Assembly: GCA_037013685.1 (NCBI GenBank)
Contig: CM072886.1
Span: 496,001 to 560,000 of the forward strand
From: Acridotheres tristis
Lineage: Eukaryota > Chordata > Aves > Passeriformes > Sturnidae
Direction of reading: 5' to 3'
Length of the DNA stretch: 64,000 nt
Shown here piece after piece: positions 32,201 through 44,200 of the stretch. How positions within the stretch are numbered: the first letter of the stretch is position 1; each line of letters opens with the position of its first letter. Below the pieces are notes generated by a model, which saw only the letters and a list, made by a program, of their open reading frames with translations, was not told the DNA's origin and ran no database searches. The position numbers and the translations under genes are program-made.

Positions 32201-35200
32201 GGTGTTCCCCGTCCAACCCGGCCTTGGGCACTTCCAGGGATGGGGCAGCCACAGCTCTTCCAGGAAATCCATTCCAGTCCCTCACCACTCTCCTAGGGAA
32301 GAATTCCTCCCCAGTATCCCATCTGAATCATCCCCTCTATTCTGCTCCAGAAGCAAAGGAACCCTGTGCCCTAACCAGTCACCCCCATGGGCTGTGGTTG
32401 TGCCAAGGGCTCGGGCTGTTCCCAGGGTGGGAACAAGTGGGACAGAGAGAAAGGCGTGGGAAGTGGAAGGAGGTAAGGGCAGTGCTGGTCCTGGAGGCAC
32501 ATGGGGGAAAACCAGCACGGGGATGGTGTCCCAGCTCAGGGAGCTCCCACAGCAGCCCTCAGCTCAGCTCCAGCTGCTTTTGGAGCAGTTACCACCAAAC
32601 CTGAAGAGGATGGGAGGAAGACTCAGGTGGGAGGAGGAAGAGGGAGGAGTGGAAGGCAGGAGCCCAGGGCAGGGCACTGACATTCCAACACGTGCTCACC
32701 TCGGAACTGCAGGTGGTTCAAGGACTGGTGTGTCTCCAGAGAGAAGAAATCCAAGGAGCCATTCAGGCGAGCAGCCACGATCCTGAGGGAGAGATGGGGG
32801 TGAGGAGAGGCCCCTCTCTGAGCCCCAAACCTGGACACCCCCCGGGCCAAGCACAGACCAGCCAGGAGGAGGCTGTATGCAACTGGGCTGGGAGACTGGA
32901 CAAGCCCCGAATGGACTGGACAGTGGCAGTGCCTCTGGAACAGCAGTGACCCAAAGGTCTCCCAGCCCTGAAACCCTCTGGATATTCAGCTGCTGGCAAG
33001 ACTGAGGGCTGAAGAAGTGGCTGCTGGGGCAGACCTGGAGCCAGGAAAGCCGGTGAGGTGGATACACAGAAGGATCAGGCTGAATATGAGGTTGGATAGC
33101 AGGAAAAGGTGGTTGGACACTGAATGGGCTCTCCTGGGAATGGTGACAGCTCCAGCCCTGCCAGAGCTCAGGAGGGTTTGGACAAAGCTCTTAGGCACAG
33201 GCTGGGCTTGTTGGGGTGTCTTGGGCAGGGCTGGGGCTTGGACTCCACGATCCTTGGGGGCCCCTTCCAGCTCAGGATGTTCCATGACACTGATTCGAGG
33301 GAAGACATCCCAGCTGAGCCTCTGCTGTTGTGGAGGTTGGGGCTGGGGATGTCCCAGCACTCACACAAGGAGCTGTTTGTTACCTGTTGTTGAGGAAGAC
33401 GAGGGCAGTGATGCCGGACTGTCCTTCATCATTGCTGCTGCGGAGGGTCCCCTCGATGGCATCCCACACCTGGGGGAGGAGGGGTCACTGCGGTGACACT
33501 GGCCACAGGAGCACTGGACACAGGGGGGCAGGGATCCTGAACAGCTCCGTGTGCTGTGCTCCCAGGCCGTGTGACCTCCCCCATCACTGCATCCCTACTC
33601 ACCTCCACCTTCCCACTGGGGTGTTCCTGCTCCTCACCTCCACCCTCCCATTAATGTATCTCTGTTCCTCATTTCCACCTCCCTGTTACTGTGTCCCTGT
33701 CCCTCATCTCCACCTGTTGCTGTGTTCCTTTTCCTCACCTTCACCCTTCCATTATCGTGTCCCTGTTCCTCACCTCCAGCTTCCCATTACTCCTGCCAGC
33801 CACGATGAGGTTCCCCTGCAGTTCCAGGCTCCAGATGGAGCTCTCCAGGTCCCCTCCCCAGGAGGGCAGGGGTGAGGATTTGTCACAGCCCGCGCAGGCC
33901 TCGTCCCCCAGGCCCCGGTCCCCGAGGCTGCGCCGGCGGCCGCAGCCACCCTCGTCGGAGCCGCAGGCGGGGGAGAAGCCGGCGGGGCCGTGCGGGGCCG
34001 AGAGCCCCGGGAAGTTCATGTTCCTGCAGCTGGAGCCGCCGTGCTCCTCGTACACCTTCCCAACCAGGCTGCTGAAGTCGTAGCCAGAGTCCTTGTGGCG
34101 AGCGCCCACGGCCCGCAGCCGCGGCTCCGACTCGGCCGCCCTGGCGTGCTCCGAGAAGTTGGTGTCGATGAGGGAGGTGAGGTCGGGCTGGTCACAGAAC
34201 AGCGGGGGCTGGGGGGGGCCCAGCAGCCGTTTGAGCTGGTGACTGCTCTCAAACGAGTCCTCCAGCCCGTTCTTGCCGTCCGGGCTGGCATCCCAGCCCT
34301 CCTGGTAGTCGAAGATGCCGCTGCTGTCCCTGCGCAGCCTGGAAGGAGGGGCAGAGCTCAGCCCCCTGTGGCGGGCTGACTCCGGGGAGCACGGGGTGTG
34401 GGGACACGGCCAGGGCCATACCTGGGCTTGGGGATGACAGTGAGGCAGTCGCCCGTCTGCGCGTCCCACACGCGGATCTGCCCCACCAGGCAGCAGCTCA
34501 CCAGCAGCATCCCATCACTGGCCAGGCACTCGATGTCCTGCAGGAAGGGGGGACAGGCACAGCTCAGTGTGGCACCTCCGAGGCCTCTGGGTCCTCACCA
34601 CAGCCTGCTGGGGCTGAGGAACTGCAGAGATGATGGATTTTATGTCCAAACTGGCTGGTTTAGGAACTGAGGGAAGAGGATATGAATATCCCTGGCAGCG
34701 TCCCTGGAGCACCCTGGGACAGTGGAAGGTGTCCCTGCCCATGGCAGGGGTGGCACTGGATGAGTTTCAAGGACCCTTTCAACCCAAACCACTCTGTGAT
34801 TCTGGGATTCCAGGATCTCTGCCCAGAGACCTCAGTGTGCACTGGACTGCTGCAAATCCAACAGAATCCATCTGTCTTGCCTTCCCTAAAAAGTTCTGTC
34901 CCACTTTGAAGGCAGGATCAGGAGCAGAGATACTTTTCTGGGAGATACACCACAGCATTTTAAACTCATCTGCCTGAATGCCCAAGAGCTTTGTTTCATC
35001 TCAGAACAGGAAGAATCCCAGATCCATCCTGGTTGGAAAAGCCCTCTCAGACCGAGTCCCACCTGTGACTGATCCCCACCTTGCCACCCAGCCCAGAGCA
35101 CCCAGTGCCACATCCAGCTGTCCCCTGCACCTCAGGAATGTGGAGCTATCCCAGCAAAGCAGGGAACGGAAGCCAGGGGTGGTGATGGTGGCAACGTCAA

Positions 35201-38200
35201 TGCTTTTGTAAAAATGTACAATGTTTGTACAATGTTTTTGTAAAAAGCAGGTCCCAGGAGGAGCTGAGAACGTGCTGCAGGAATTCCACGCTCCAATATC
35301 CTTTCCTGATGTACTGATTTCGAAGCTGGACCTACCATGAGGTGTCCCCTGAGGACCAGGGGCACGATCTCAGTCTCGGGGGGCGAGTAGCCGTAGTCAT
35401 CGCAGGGCAGGTCCCCGCGGCGGCGCCGGCCCGGCCCGTTCTGCCCGTAGTTCTTGGGGCACAGCACCCGGTAGAGGCAGAAGAGCAGCAGCACCAGCAG
35501 CATGCCTGATGCCAGGCCCAGAGCAGCCACCCTGCACGACACACCCACGAAGACAAGAACGTAAGAAAATAAATTCCAGTTTCGAGTCCACGGATAGGTT
35601 TGGAAAGTCCTGTGCCAGGATTACTCATGTGCTGGTGTGAATTTCTCAGCTGAGAAAGCTTTTCAACAAATTACAGAGGTTTGGTGGAAATGAAGGGGGG
35701 TTTTAATGGGAAAATGACAATTTCAACAAGATGTTGAGGCTTTTCAGTAAGGAAAGTAACGAGCAACTAAGATTTTAAGTAAACACCAGCTGGGGAACTG
35801 GATAACACAGTGTGTTCAGCACGTGCAGATTCAGGCAGGGGGTTGTGAGCCATCCTCTCTGGAAGGAGGAAAGCTCCTTGCACCAGAGTTTGATCTAACT
35901 CCCAATAAATCATTATCATGGATTATCATTGATAAATCATTATCATTGGATCCCTGGCAGTGCCCAAGGCCAGGTTGGGCGGGGCTTGGAGCACTCTGGG
36001 ATAGTGGAAGGTGTCCCTGCCCATGGCACACAGCAGGACTGGATTAGTTTTAAGGTCCCTTCCAACCCAAACCATTGTGGGGTTCTATGAAATCACAACA
36101 TTTAAACCCCCAAATGGAGCTTGTGTCCTCATCCCCCAGTGAGAAAAAAAAAAAACCTGTATAGCAGCAGGAGCATTAAGGGCCTCCCTGTTAATGCACA
36201 GCCCACTCCTGCCCTCAGCTGATGGAAAACTGCCAGGAGACACAATTCCATTGTGCACTGGAGCATCCTGAGCTCTGGCACTGCAGCTTCAGGAGCTCTC
36301 CTGTTCTCGCAGCACAAGGACAGGCCCAGAGCAGCCCTGCAGGGCTGGGGCAGCACAGGACACTTTACTTGTAGAGGGTGACGTCCTGGTGGCCGCGGGG
36401 CTGCGCGCTGTGCTCCGGCGGCGGCCCCGGCTCCCGCCTGCCCGCCAGGAAGGGCTGGTAGCGAGAGGCCTCCTGCGGGTGCCGCACCTCCAGGGCCTCC
36501 TGAGGGTTCAGGTACAGCGTCACGGGGATGGCTGGCAGGATGCTGATGTACCTGAGGGGGACAGGGACAGCAGCTTAGGAGGGACACCAGGGGACTGGGC
36601 AGGTCTCAGGGTGTTTTCAGTGCGTAACTTAGGGTGTTCTGAACTAAAGATCTCCTTGGAAATACTCTTCTCTAAAGTTACCCCCCAAGTCTGAACCCTT
36701 CAAAGAGCCAGCAGTGGAATGGAATGAGATGAGATCAAGTGGATCCCATGAATTTAAGTAAGGATTTAGTCTTCTGTGTGCTGCAGGTTGGGAGGTCTCA
36801 CCAAGAAGTTTCTTCAGCTCAGGTGTCTCTTCCTCACATGTACTACTTCCTTCACTTACAGATGATTGTATCAGACAATTGTGGAATTACTGAGATTGGA
36901 AAAGTCCTCTGACACCATCAAGTCTGACTGTTCCCCCATGTCCTGCCAAGGCTACCACTAACCCATGTCCCCAGACCCCACATCCACAGGGCTTTTAAAT
37001 CCCCCAGGGATGGGCACTCCACCCCTGCCCTGGGCAGCTGTGCCAGGGCTGGGCAGCCCTTCCCATGAGGAATTTTCCCAATTTCCAACCTGTGCCTCCC
37101 CTGGTCCATCCTGAGGCCGTTCCCTCTCCTCCTGTCCCTGTTCCCTGGGAGCAGAGCCCGACCCCCCCCACTGTCCCCTCCTGTCAGGGAGTCTGTGCAG
37201 AGCCAGAAGGGCCCCCCTGAGCCTCCTTTTCTCGTTTTGCAAAATTTAAAACTTCACTTCCAGGATGAAGGAAGACACGACACCAAGGATATAAACACCC
37301 AGGAGCACAGAGAGAAACCACTCTGATTCCCAGAGGAACAGCCCTGCAGGTTTGTGAGCTCTGCCCACCCCAGAGGATCTGCTCAGCAGCTCTTCCTAAA
37401 CACACCTGGAATGAGCCCATGGAACCAGGTTATGAGCTGGGAGTACAAAGGACAGAAGGGAGACAAACCCTTGGGCTCAGCTGCCCAGATCCCAGTGCCT
37501 GAGGCACTCCATGCCAGCCCACTTGCCTCTTGGCCAGGGTGATGTTGTAGTAGCTGAAGAGGGCTGGCCAGTGCCTGAAGGAAAGCTTCCTCCAGATCTC
37601 CTCATCCTCTGCTCCCCAGGTAACCTCTGCTTCTGTTCCCAGCTCCACCTGCCCGTTCCCTCTGCCCTCGGCTCCCTGGGCCCAGGTGTGCTGGTTGGGC
37701 TCCAGCCCCGCCTTCTGCTCCCGCTGCTGCGTTTGGTTCTCCGACAGCTGGAGCGGCTCCGACGGGAACACTGACAGGTCCATCTTGGGGTCCCCAGCAG
37801 GCAGGACCCCTCCAGGAACGGGCATGGGAGGCAGACCTGCGTCCCCCAGGGGACTCTGCTCCGTGACCTGGGATGTGAGGTAGGTGCGGAGCCCAGCAGG
37901 ATCCGTGTAAACCAGGATTCCGATCCAGATCACTGTCCCGGCCTGTGCAGGGTGAGCAGAGACACAGTGCCTTCAGTGCCACCAGCCTGTCCCCTTCAGT
38001 GCCACCAGCCTGTCCCCTTCAGTGCCACCACCGTGTCCCCTGCCTGAGCTGACCCCCCGCACCCCAAGCACAGGTACCCCAGGTTTCCTGCAGCCTCAGT
38101 GCCCACACTGCTCCCTGGGGAAGGACTGCCCAGCACACACAGAACCTGGACACCACTTTTCTGTGATCCATGTGATGATCAGAACCCAACTTCTCTCCCC

Positions 38201-41200
38201 AAAGGCACAGCAGGAAGGAGACTCCGTGCTGGCAGCTGGACCATCTCCAAACAGGGCTGGAAAGGCTCAGTTTGGGTTTTGGGATCCACACTTGTGCAGG
38301 ACCCACTGCTGTGGGACCATGTGGGGATTGAACTTGGACTGATAGTGTTGTCTGACTGGGCTGGGAACACAGAGATCCCTGTAATTCTATTAGAGACATC
38401 CAAAACAGAGAGAGGGGGGACAAGCAGGACCACAAATGCTGTGGCTGCAGCAGCTGTAAGGAGTGAAACCCTGACCAGAACATCTCCTAAATGCCTTTAG
38501 TCCACATGTGCAGGAACAAACCACAACTTCTGCTTGTAAAATCATCTCTAGACTCAGCCAGACTTGGCACACTGCTTCTGGATCCCTTGGGGCAGCACCA
38601 GGGAACCAGGACATGGAGCTGTGTCAGGTCTGGTGGGGGTGGATGCCCAGCAGGTTGCTAACCTGGCTGGGGTGGGTGCCTGGTAGGGTGGGCAGAGTGC
38701 CACCCCAGCTGGGGTGGTTGCCCTACAGATTGCCATCCTAGCTGGGGTGGGTGCCTGGCAGGTTGCCATCCCATCTGCTCTGGTTGCCCCTCGGTTGCCA
38801 TCCCCGGTGCCCTGGTGTCCCTGGGTTGCCATCCCCGGTGCCCTGGTGCCCTGGGTTGCCATGCCCAGTGCCCTGGGTTGCCATGCCCGGTGCCCTGGTG
38901 TCCCTGGGTTGCCATCCCCGGTGCCCTGGGTTGCCATCCCCGGTGCCCTGGGTTGCCATGCCCGGTGCCCCTGGGTTGCCATCCCCGGTGCCCTGGGTTG
39001 CCATGCCCGGTGCCCTGGGTTGCCATCCCCGGTGCCCTGGTGCCCCTGGGTTGCCATCCCCGGTGCCCTGGGTTGCCATGCCCGGTGCCCCGGTGCCCTG
39101 GGTTGCTATCCCCGGTGCCCTGGGTTGCCATCCCCGGTGCCCTGGGTTGCCATGCCCGGTGCCCCGGTGCCCTGGGTTGCCATCCCCGGTGCCCTGGGTT
39201 GCCATCCCCGGTGCCCCTGGGTTGCCATGCCCGGTGCCCTGGTGCCCCGTACCATGATGAGGCGCTGGGCCAGGCGAGTGCGGGCGAAGAAGTAGATGAC
39301 GCGGAGGCGCTTGGGCAGGCGCAGGTTGCGCAGCGAGGACGGCTGCAGGGTGATGGTGTGCGCCTGCAGGCTCAGGCTGTGCGCCCGCAGCGCCGCCGGC
39401 CGCGCCCGGCACGGAGCCTTGGCCGCCGCCAGGCACGACTCGGGCGGCAGCCGCTTGTTCAGGTCAGCCAGCTGCAACAGACACAGGGGAGGGCTGAGGG
39501 GTCCCTGCTCGGCTGTGAGGGTCCTTCCCCCATGGTCCTGCTGCTGCCCATGTCTCCTTCCGACCCATTTACCCCAAATCAGGACGTTTGTACGCTCAGG
39601 GAATCACGGAACGGACCTTAAAGCCCTCCCATCCCATCCCTGCCATGGTCAGGGACACCTTCTACAGTCCCAGCTGCTCCAACCCCAGTGTCCAACCTGG
39701 CCTTGGGCACTGCCAGGGATCCAGGGGCAGCCACAGCTGCTCTGGGCACTCTGTGCCAGGGCCTGCCCATCCTCACAGAGAAGAAATTTTTCCCAACATC
39801 CAATGTAAACCTTCTCTCTGTCAGTTTGAAGATATTCCCGCTTGACCTGTCCAAAATCTCTCTCCATCTTTCTTGTGGGCTCCCTTTAGGTTCTGGAAGG
39901 CCACAAGTAGGTCTCTAGGCTTTTCTTCTCCAGGCTGGATAATCCCCACTCTCTTAGCCTTTCTTCACAGCAGAGCTGCTCCATCCCTCTAATCACCTTG
40001 ATGCCTTCTCTGGATTTGCTCCCACTGCTCCATGTCCTTCCTAAGAACCTTTTCCCTCAAGTGTTCTGTTCCTAGTTCCTGTGTGTGTGTAGCCAAGCAA
40101 GTATGGAACTGGAATTTTAACAGCTCAGTGTGAGAGGAAACAGCCTCAAGTTGAGCAGGAAAGTTGAGGTTAAGTATTAGGAAAAATTTCTTCCTGGAAA
40201 GGGCTGTGCAGCCCTGGCACAGCTGCCCAGAACAGGGGTGGAGTTCCCATGCCTGGGGGAAGGAATCTAACAGCCATGTGGATGTGGCACTTGGGGACAC
40301 GGGTCAGTGGTGAGGGGAATGGTTGGGCTCCATGATCCCACAGGCCTTTCCCAAGCTCAGTGATGTGTGATTCTGTTCCTTTTCTCTCTGGGCAGTGAGC
40401 GGGGCTGAGCTGCCCTCCCTCCCCCGGGCAGGCCGTGCTCCCCGCCCACCTCCATGCGGCGGATGTCGATGGACAGCACCGTGGTGAAGAAGAACATCTG
40501 CAGGAAGAAGTCGGACACCAGCCCCACCACGGCGAACAGGCAGAACTCCTGTGGGTGAGACACGGATTAGAGCAATTCCATTTCACCCCAGAACGAGGGA
40601 CACTCAGCACAAAACCCCCTGACCCATCTCCTGTATTGGCTGGGACTTCAGGGATGGGTGAGAATACAAGAGTTTTTATTCTAATTCACATTCTTTGTTC
40701 TTTTTGGCCACAATCCATCAAAACCTGAGACTCTACTCCCAGGGAACAAGGGACAGGATGAGAGGAAAAGGCCTCAGGTTGTGCCAGGGGAGATTTTGAT
40801 TAGAAATTAGGGAAAATTTCTTCCCCAAGAGAGGCTATTAGGCATTGGAACTGCCCAGGGCAGGAGTGGAGTCCCCGTGCCTGGAGGGATTTAACAGCTG
40901 TGTGGCTGTGGCACTCGGGGACATGGGTTAGTGCTGGCCTTGGCAGTGCTGGGGAACAATTACACTTGAATGGTCTCCAAGGCTTTTCCAGCCCAGACAA
41001 TTCCCCGAGTCTGTGATCGTGCTGCCCATGGCTCCCTGCAGTGCCTCAGGCTCAGCCCAGAGCTCACCTGGATGGCCGGGACCAGGGTGAAGTATCCGAT
41101 GAGGATGATCCCCAGCTCTGTTGCCATGTTCTTCATGATGGACCAGCTCTCATTGCTCAGGCCTGGGGAAAGGCAAGGACAGCTCAGGGGAGCCTCTTCA

Positions 41201-44200
41201 GGTGCCAGACATGAGCACAGCAAGGGCAGCTGCATTTCCCCTCTTCAAAATCTACAGGCAACAGTCCAAAAAGGCCCTTCCAGGCTAAAATTCCTGAGTG
41301 CAAAGGCCCACTCAAGTTCTGAGTCCTCATTCCCATCTAGGATCCAAACCACTTGTATTTTTAAAACTAACATCACCATTGCTCTAGAATCTCTTCTCTG
41401 TGATGTTTAGAAACAGCTTGGAAGATGGCAAATCCCATTTATCCATGCTGTGAGCACACTCAAATCCTTCCACAGGCATTTTTATAAATGGAAAAGATAA
41501 TTTTGTCACACATTCAGGGGAATTTTGTAGATCTGTGTTCTGCACTTCTGGTATCCAGAACCTGAGGACAGTGCTCAGTATCCATACCAGGAGATCCAGC
41601 TCTCCCCTGCTAATATTTTCAAATATTTCTTTAAGCCTCTTTCAGTCAGCAATCCCAAGAACAACAGCGTTACATTCTTGGGATTCAAAACAAACACAAC
41701 TCAGCTTGCTTCCTTCCCAGACCTGAATGAGAGCATTCCCCCTCTCCCAGCCCTGGCTTTCCCCACTTTCCCTCCCTGCAGTGTCCCAGAGCAGGATCCT
41801 ACCCTGGGCAATGCGCAGCTTCACCTCCAGGTCCACGGGCGTGGACACCACGGACTTGGTGAGGACCAGCACGTTCTCCAGGCCAATCACCACCACCAGG
41901 TATGGGAAGATCTCCCTGGAGGAAACAGAGGCAGAACTGAGGAGGAGATCCATGGAGAAAAAGGAGGGAAAGAGGCAGGTTTGCAGCAAACACACCCCTG
42001 GGAGTTGAGGAGACACCACTCTGAGCCCCAATCCCTTCCCTCAGGGTCACACTGTGCAAGGAAAAGGTTTGTTTCCTCTGCCTGGGGCAGAAATCACCAT
42101 TTGGCAAAGCTGCAGGAATTCCTGGGAAATGCCCATTGTGGAACTCCACTAAATTGATCTTGGTGCTTCCCAGGGTGGGGACAGAGCCCTCTGCTCTCCA
42201 GCATGGGGTACAGTAACAGAGATGGATCTGAACAGCCTGAGGGACTGGGGGTGGGGAATCACTCATCAGGGAGGGGCAGGGAACATGTCCCACCTCCTTT
42301 AAGGATCATCTCATTCCAGCCTTGCCATGGCAGGGACACCTCCCACTGTCCCAGGCTGCTCCAAGCCCTGTCCAGCCTGGCCTGGGACACTGCCAGAGAT
42401 CCAGGGGCAGCCACAGCTGCTCTGGGAAATCCATTCCAGTCCCTCACCACCCTCACAGGGAAGGATTTCTTCTGTCTATCTCACCTAAATTTCCCCTTTT
42501 TCAGTTTGAACACTGCTCCTTGTCCTACCACTGCAGTTCCTGATGAAGAATCCCTCTCCAGCTTCCCTGTAGGCTCCCTCAGACACTGGAAGGGGGGAAT
42601 GTGAATGTCCACAGTGAGTGAAAAAACCACCAACACAGAGAAGCCTCTGGAGGGCAGCTTCTTGTTCATGCTCAAGAATCCAAAATTCAGCAAGAACAAC
42701 TCAGGTCTGCCTTTAATGAAAGCATTTTCAGCTCATAAGCTGTGTGAGTCCTCCAGGCAGCACCAGCACAGGACAGAGATGGGAGATAAAGGAGATAAAC
42801 TCCTTGGGGATGGGAATCTCTGAACAGAGAGAATGGAGCTGCTGTGGGAGAGCCTGCTCAGCTCCAGGAATGATGTGTTATCCCAGCAATTCCTGCAGCT
42901 TCAGGCACACAGAGCCAGCTGCTCAGCAGTGTGGGATCTCCAGGAGGACTGGCCAGCAGGGGAACACATGCCCTGCATCCCTGGGCAGCAGCTGAGGGAG
43001 ATGCTGGCCAGCAGTGTGCCCCTGTTCCCTGGCAGGGCTGGCACGTACCCGCCGTTGAGCGTGGGTGTGAGGCCGAACAGGGTGCAGAGCCCCACGGACA
43101 TGAGCAGGGAGCTGAGCACCGTCACCACCGCTGCCAGCGCCAGGCCCCACTTGGACTTCACCATGTCGATCTTCCCTGGGAAAAAACAGGGCCCAGCCAC
43201 ATCAGCAGGGACAGCAAACACAAGTCACACCATGGGGACATGGCCTGACCCGCTCCAGGAGGTCACCACGCATCCCCCAGGATGGGACACTCATCCTGAC
43301 CCGCTCCAGGAGGTCACCACGCATCCCCCAGGATGGGACACTCATCCTGACCTGCTCCAGGAGGTCACCACGCATCCCCCAGGATGGGACACTCATCCTG
43401 ACCTGCTCCAGGAGGTCACCACGCATCCCCCAGGATGGGACACTCATCCTGACCCGCTCCAGGAGGTCACCACGCATCCCCCAGGATGGGACACTCATCC
43501 TGACCTGCTCCAGGAGGTCACCACGCATCCCCCAGGATGGGACACTCATCCTGACCTGCTCCAGGAGGTCACCACGCATCCCCCAGGATGGGACACTCAT
43601 CCTGACCTGCTCCAGGAGGTCACCACGCATCCCCCAGGATGGGACACTCATCCTGACCTGCTCCAGGAGGTCACCACGCATCCCCCAGCCCAGGAGGGGA
43701 AGTACTGCAGTGCTCCTGTCTGAAATGCAGCCCCCAGAGCCTCCCAGGACAAGGCTGGTTCACAGCTCACTGAGGTGGGGAAAACCAAACTGAAATGTGG
43801 CCAGAGAACTCTAAACCCACCAGCTCAGAACATGTGTCTGATCTGTGTGATAATGGATAGAACAAAGTGGGAAAATGGTACTCCTGTAGCATCTACCAGT
43901 GCCTAAGACAGAAAACATCTTGGAAGAGATCAAAGAATCGTGGAATAGTTTGGGTTGGAAGGGACTTTAAATGCAATCCCATTCCATTCCCTATCATGGA
44001 AAAGGACACCTTCCACTATTCCAGGCCTTGGACACTTCCAGGGATGGGGAAACAGCTCCAGCTGGGGAGATGGATCACGAGGAATAACACCACTCTGGCT
44101 AAGAGGGGCAAATTAGCAGGAACCAGGTAAGCAGTTACTAATTGTCAGGGCAGAATTCCAACAGCCCCTCTCCTGCTGACACAGGTGGGAAGTGGGGTGG

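Noticed and set aside
38658..39436. Long minus- and plus-strand frames rich in [10 protein letters not shown] or GCHPRCPG repeats
   Set aside because: They are products of the 22-bp minisatellite running into SCAP exon 12.
43202..43681. A 159-codon frame of 17-residue repeats
   Set aside because: The 51-bp tandem array is a multiple of three, so it stays open; there is no start context, conservation or splice evidence.
43244..43688. CRISPR-like array
   Set aside because: Units are contiguous with no variable spacers, and the setting is a vertebrate intron; it is a minisatellite.
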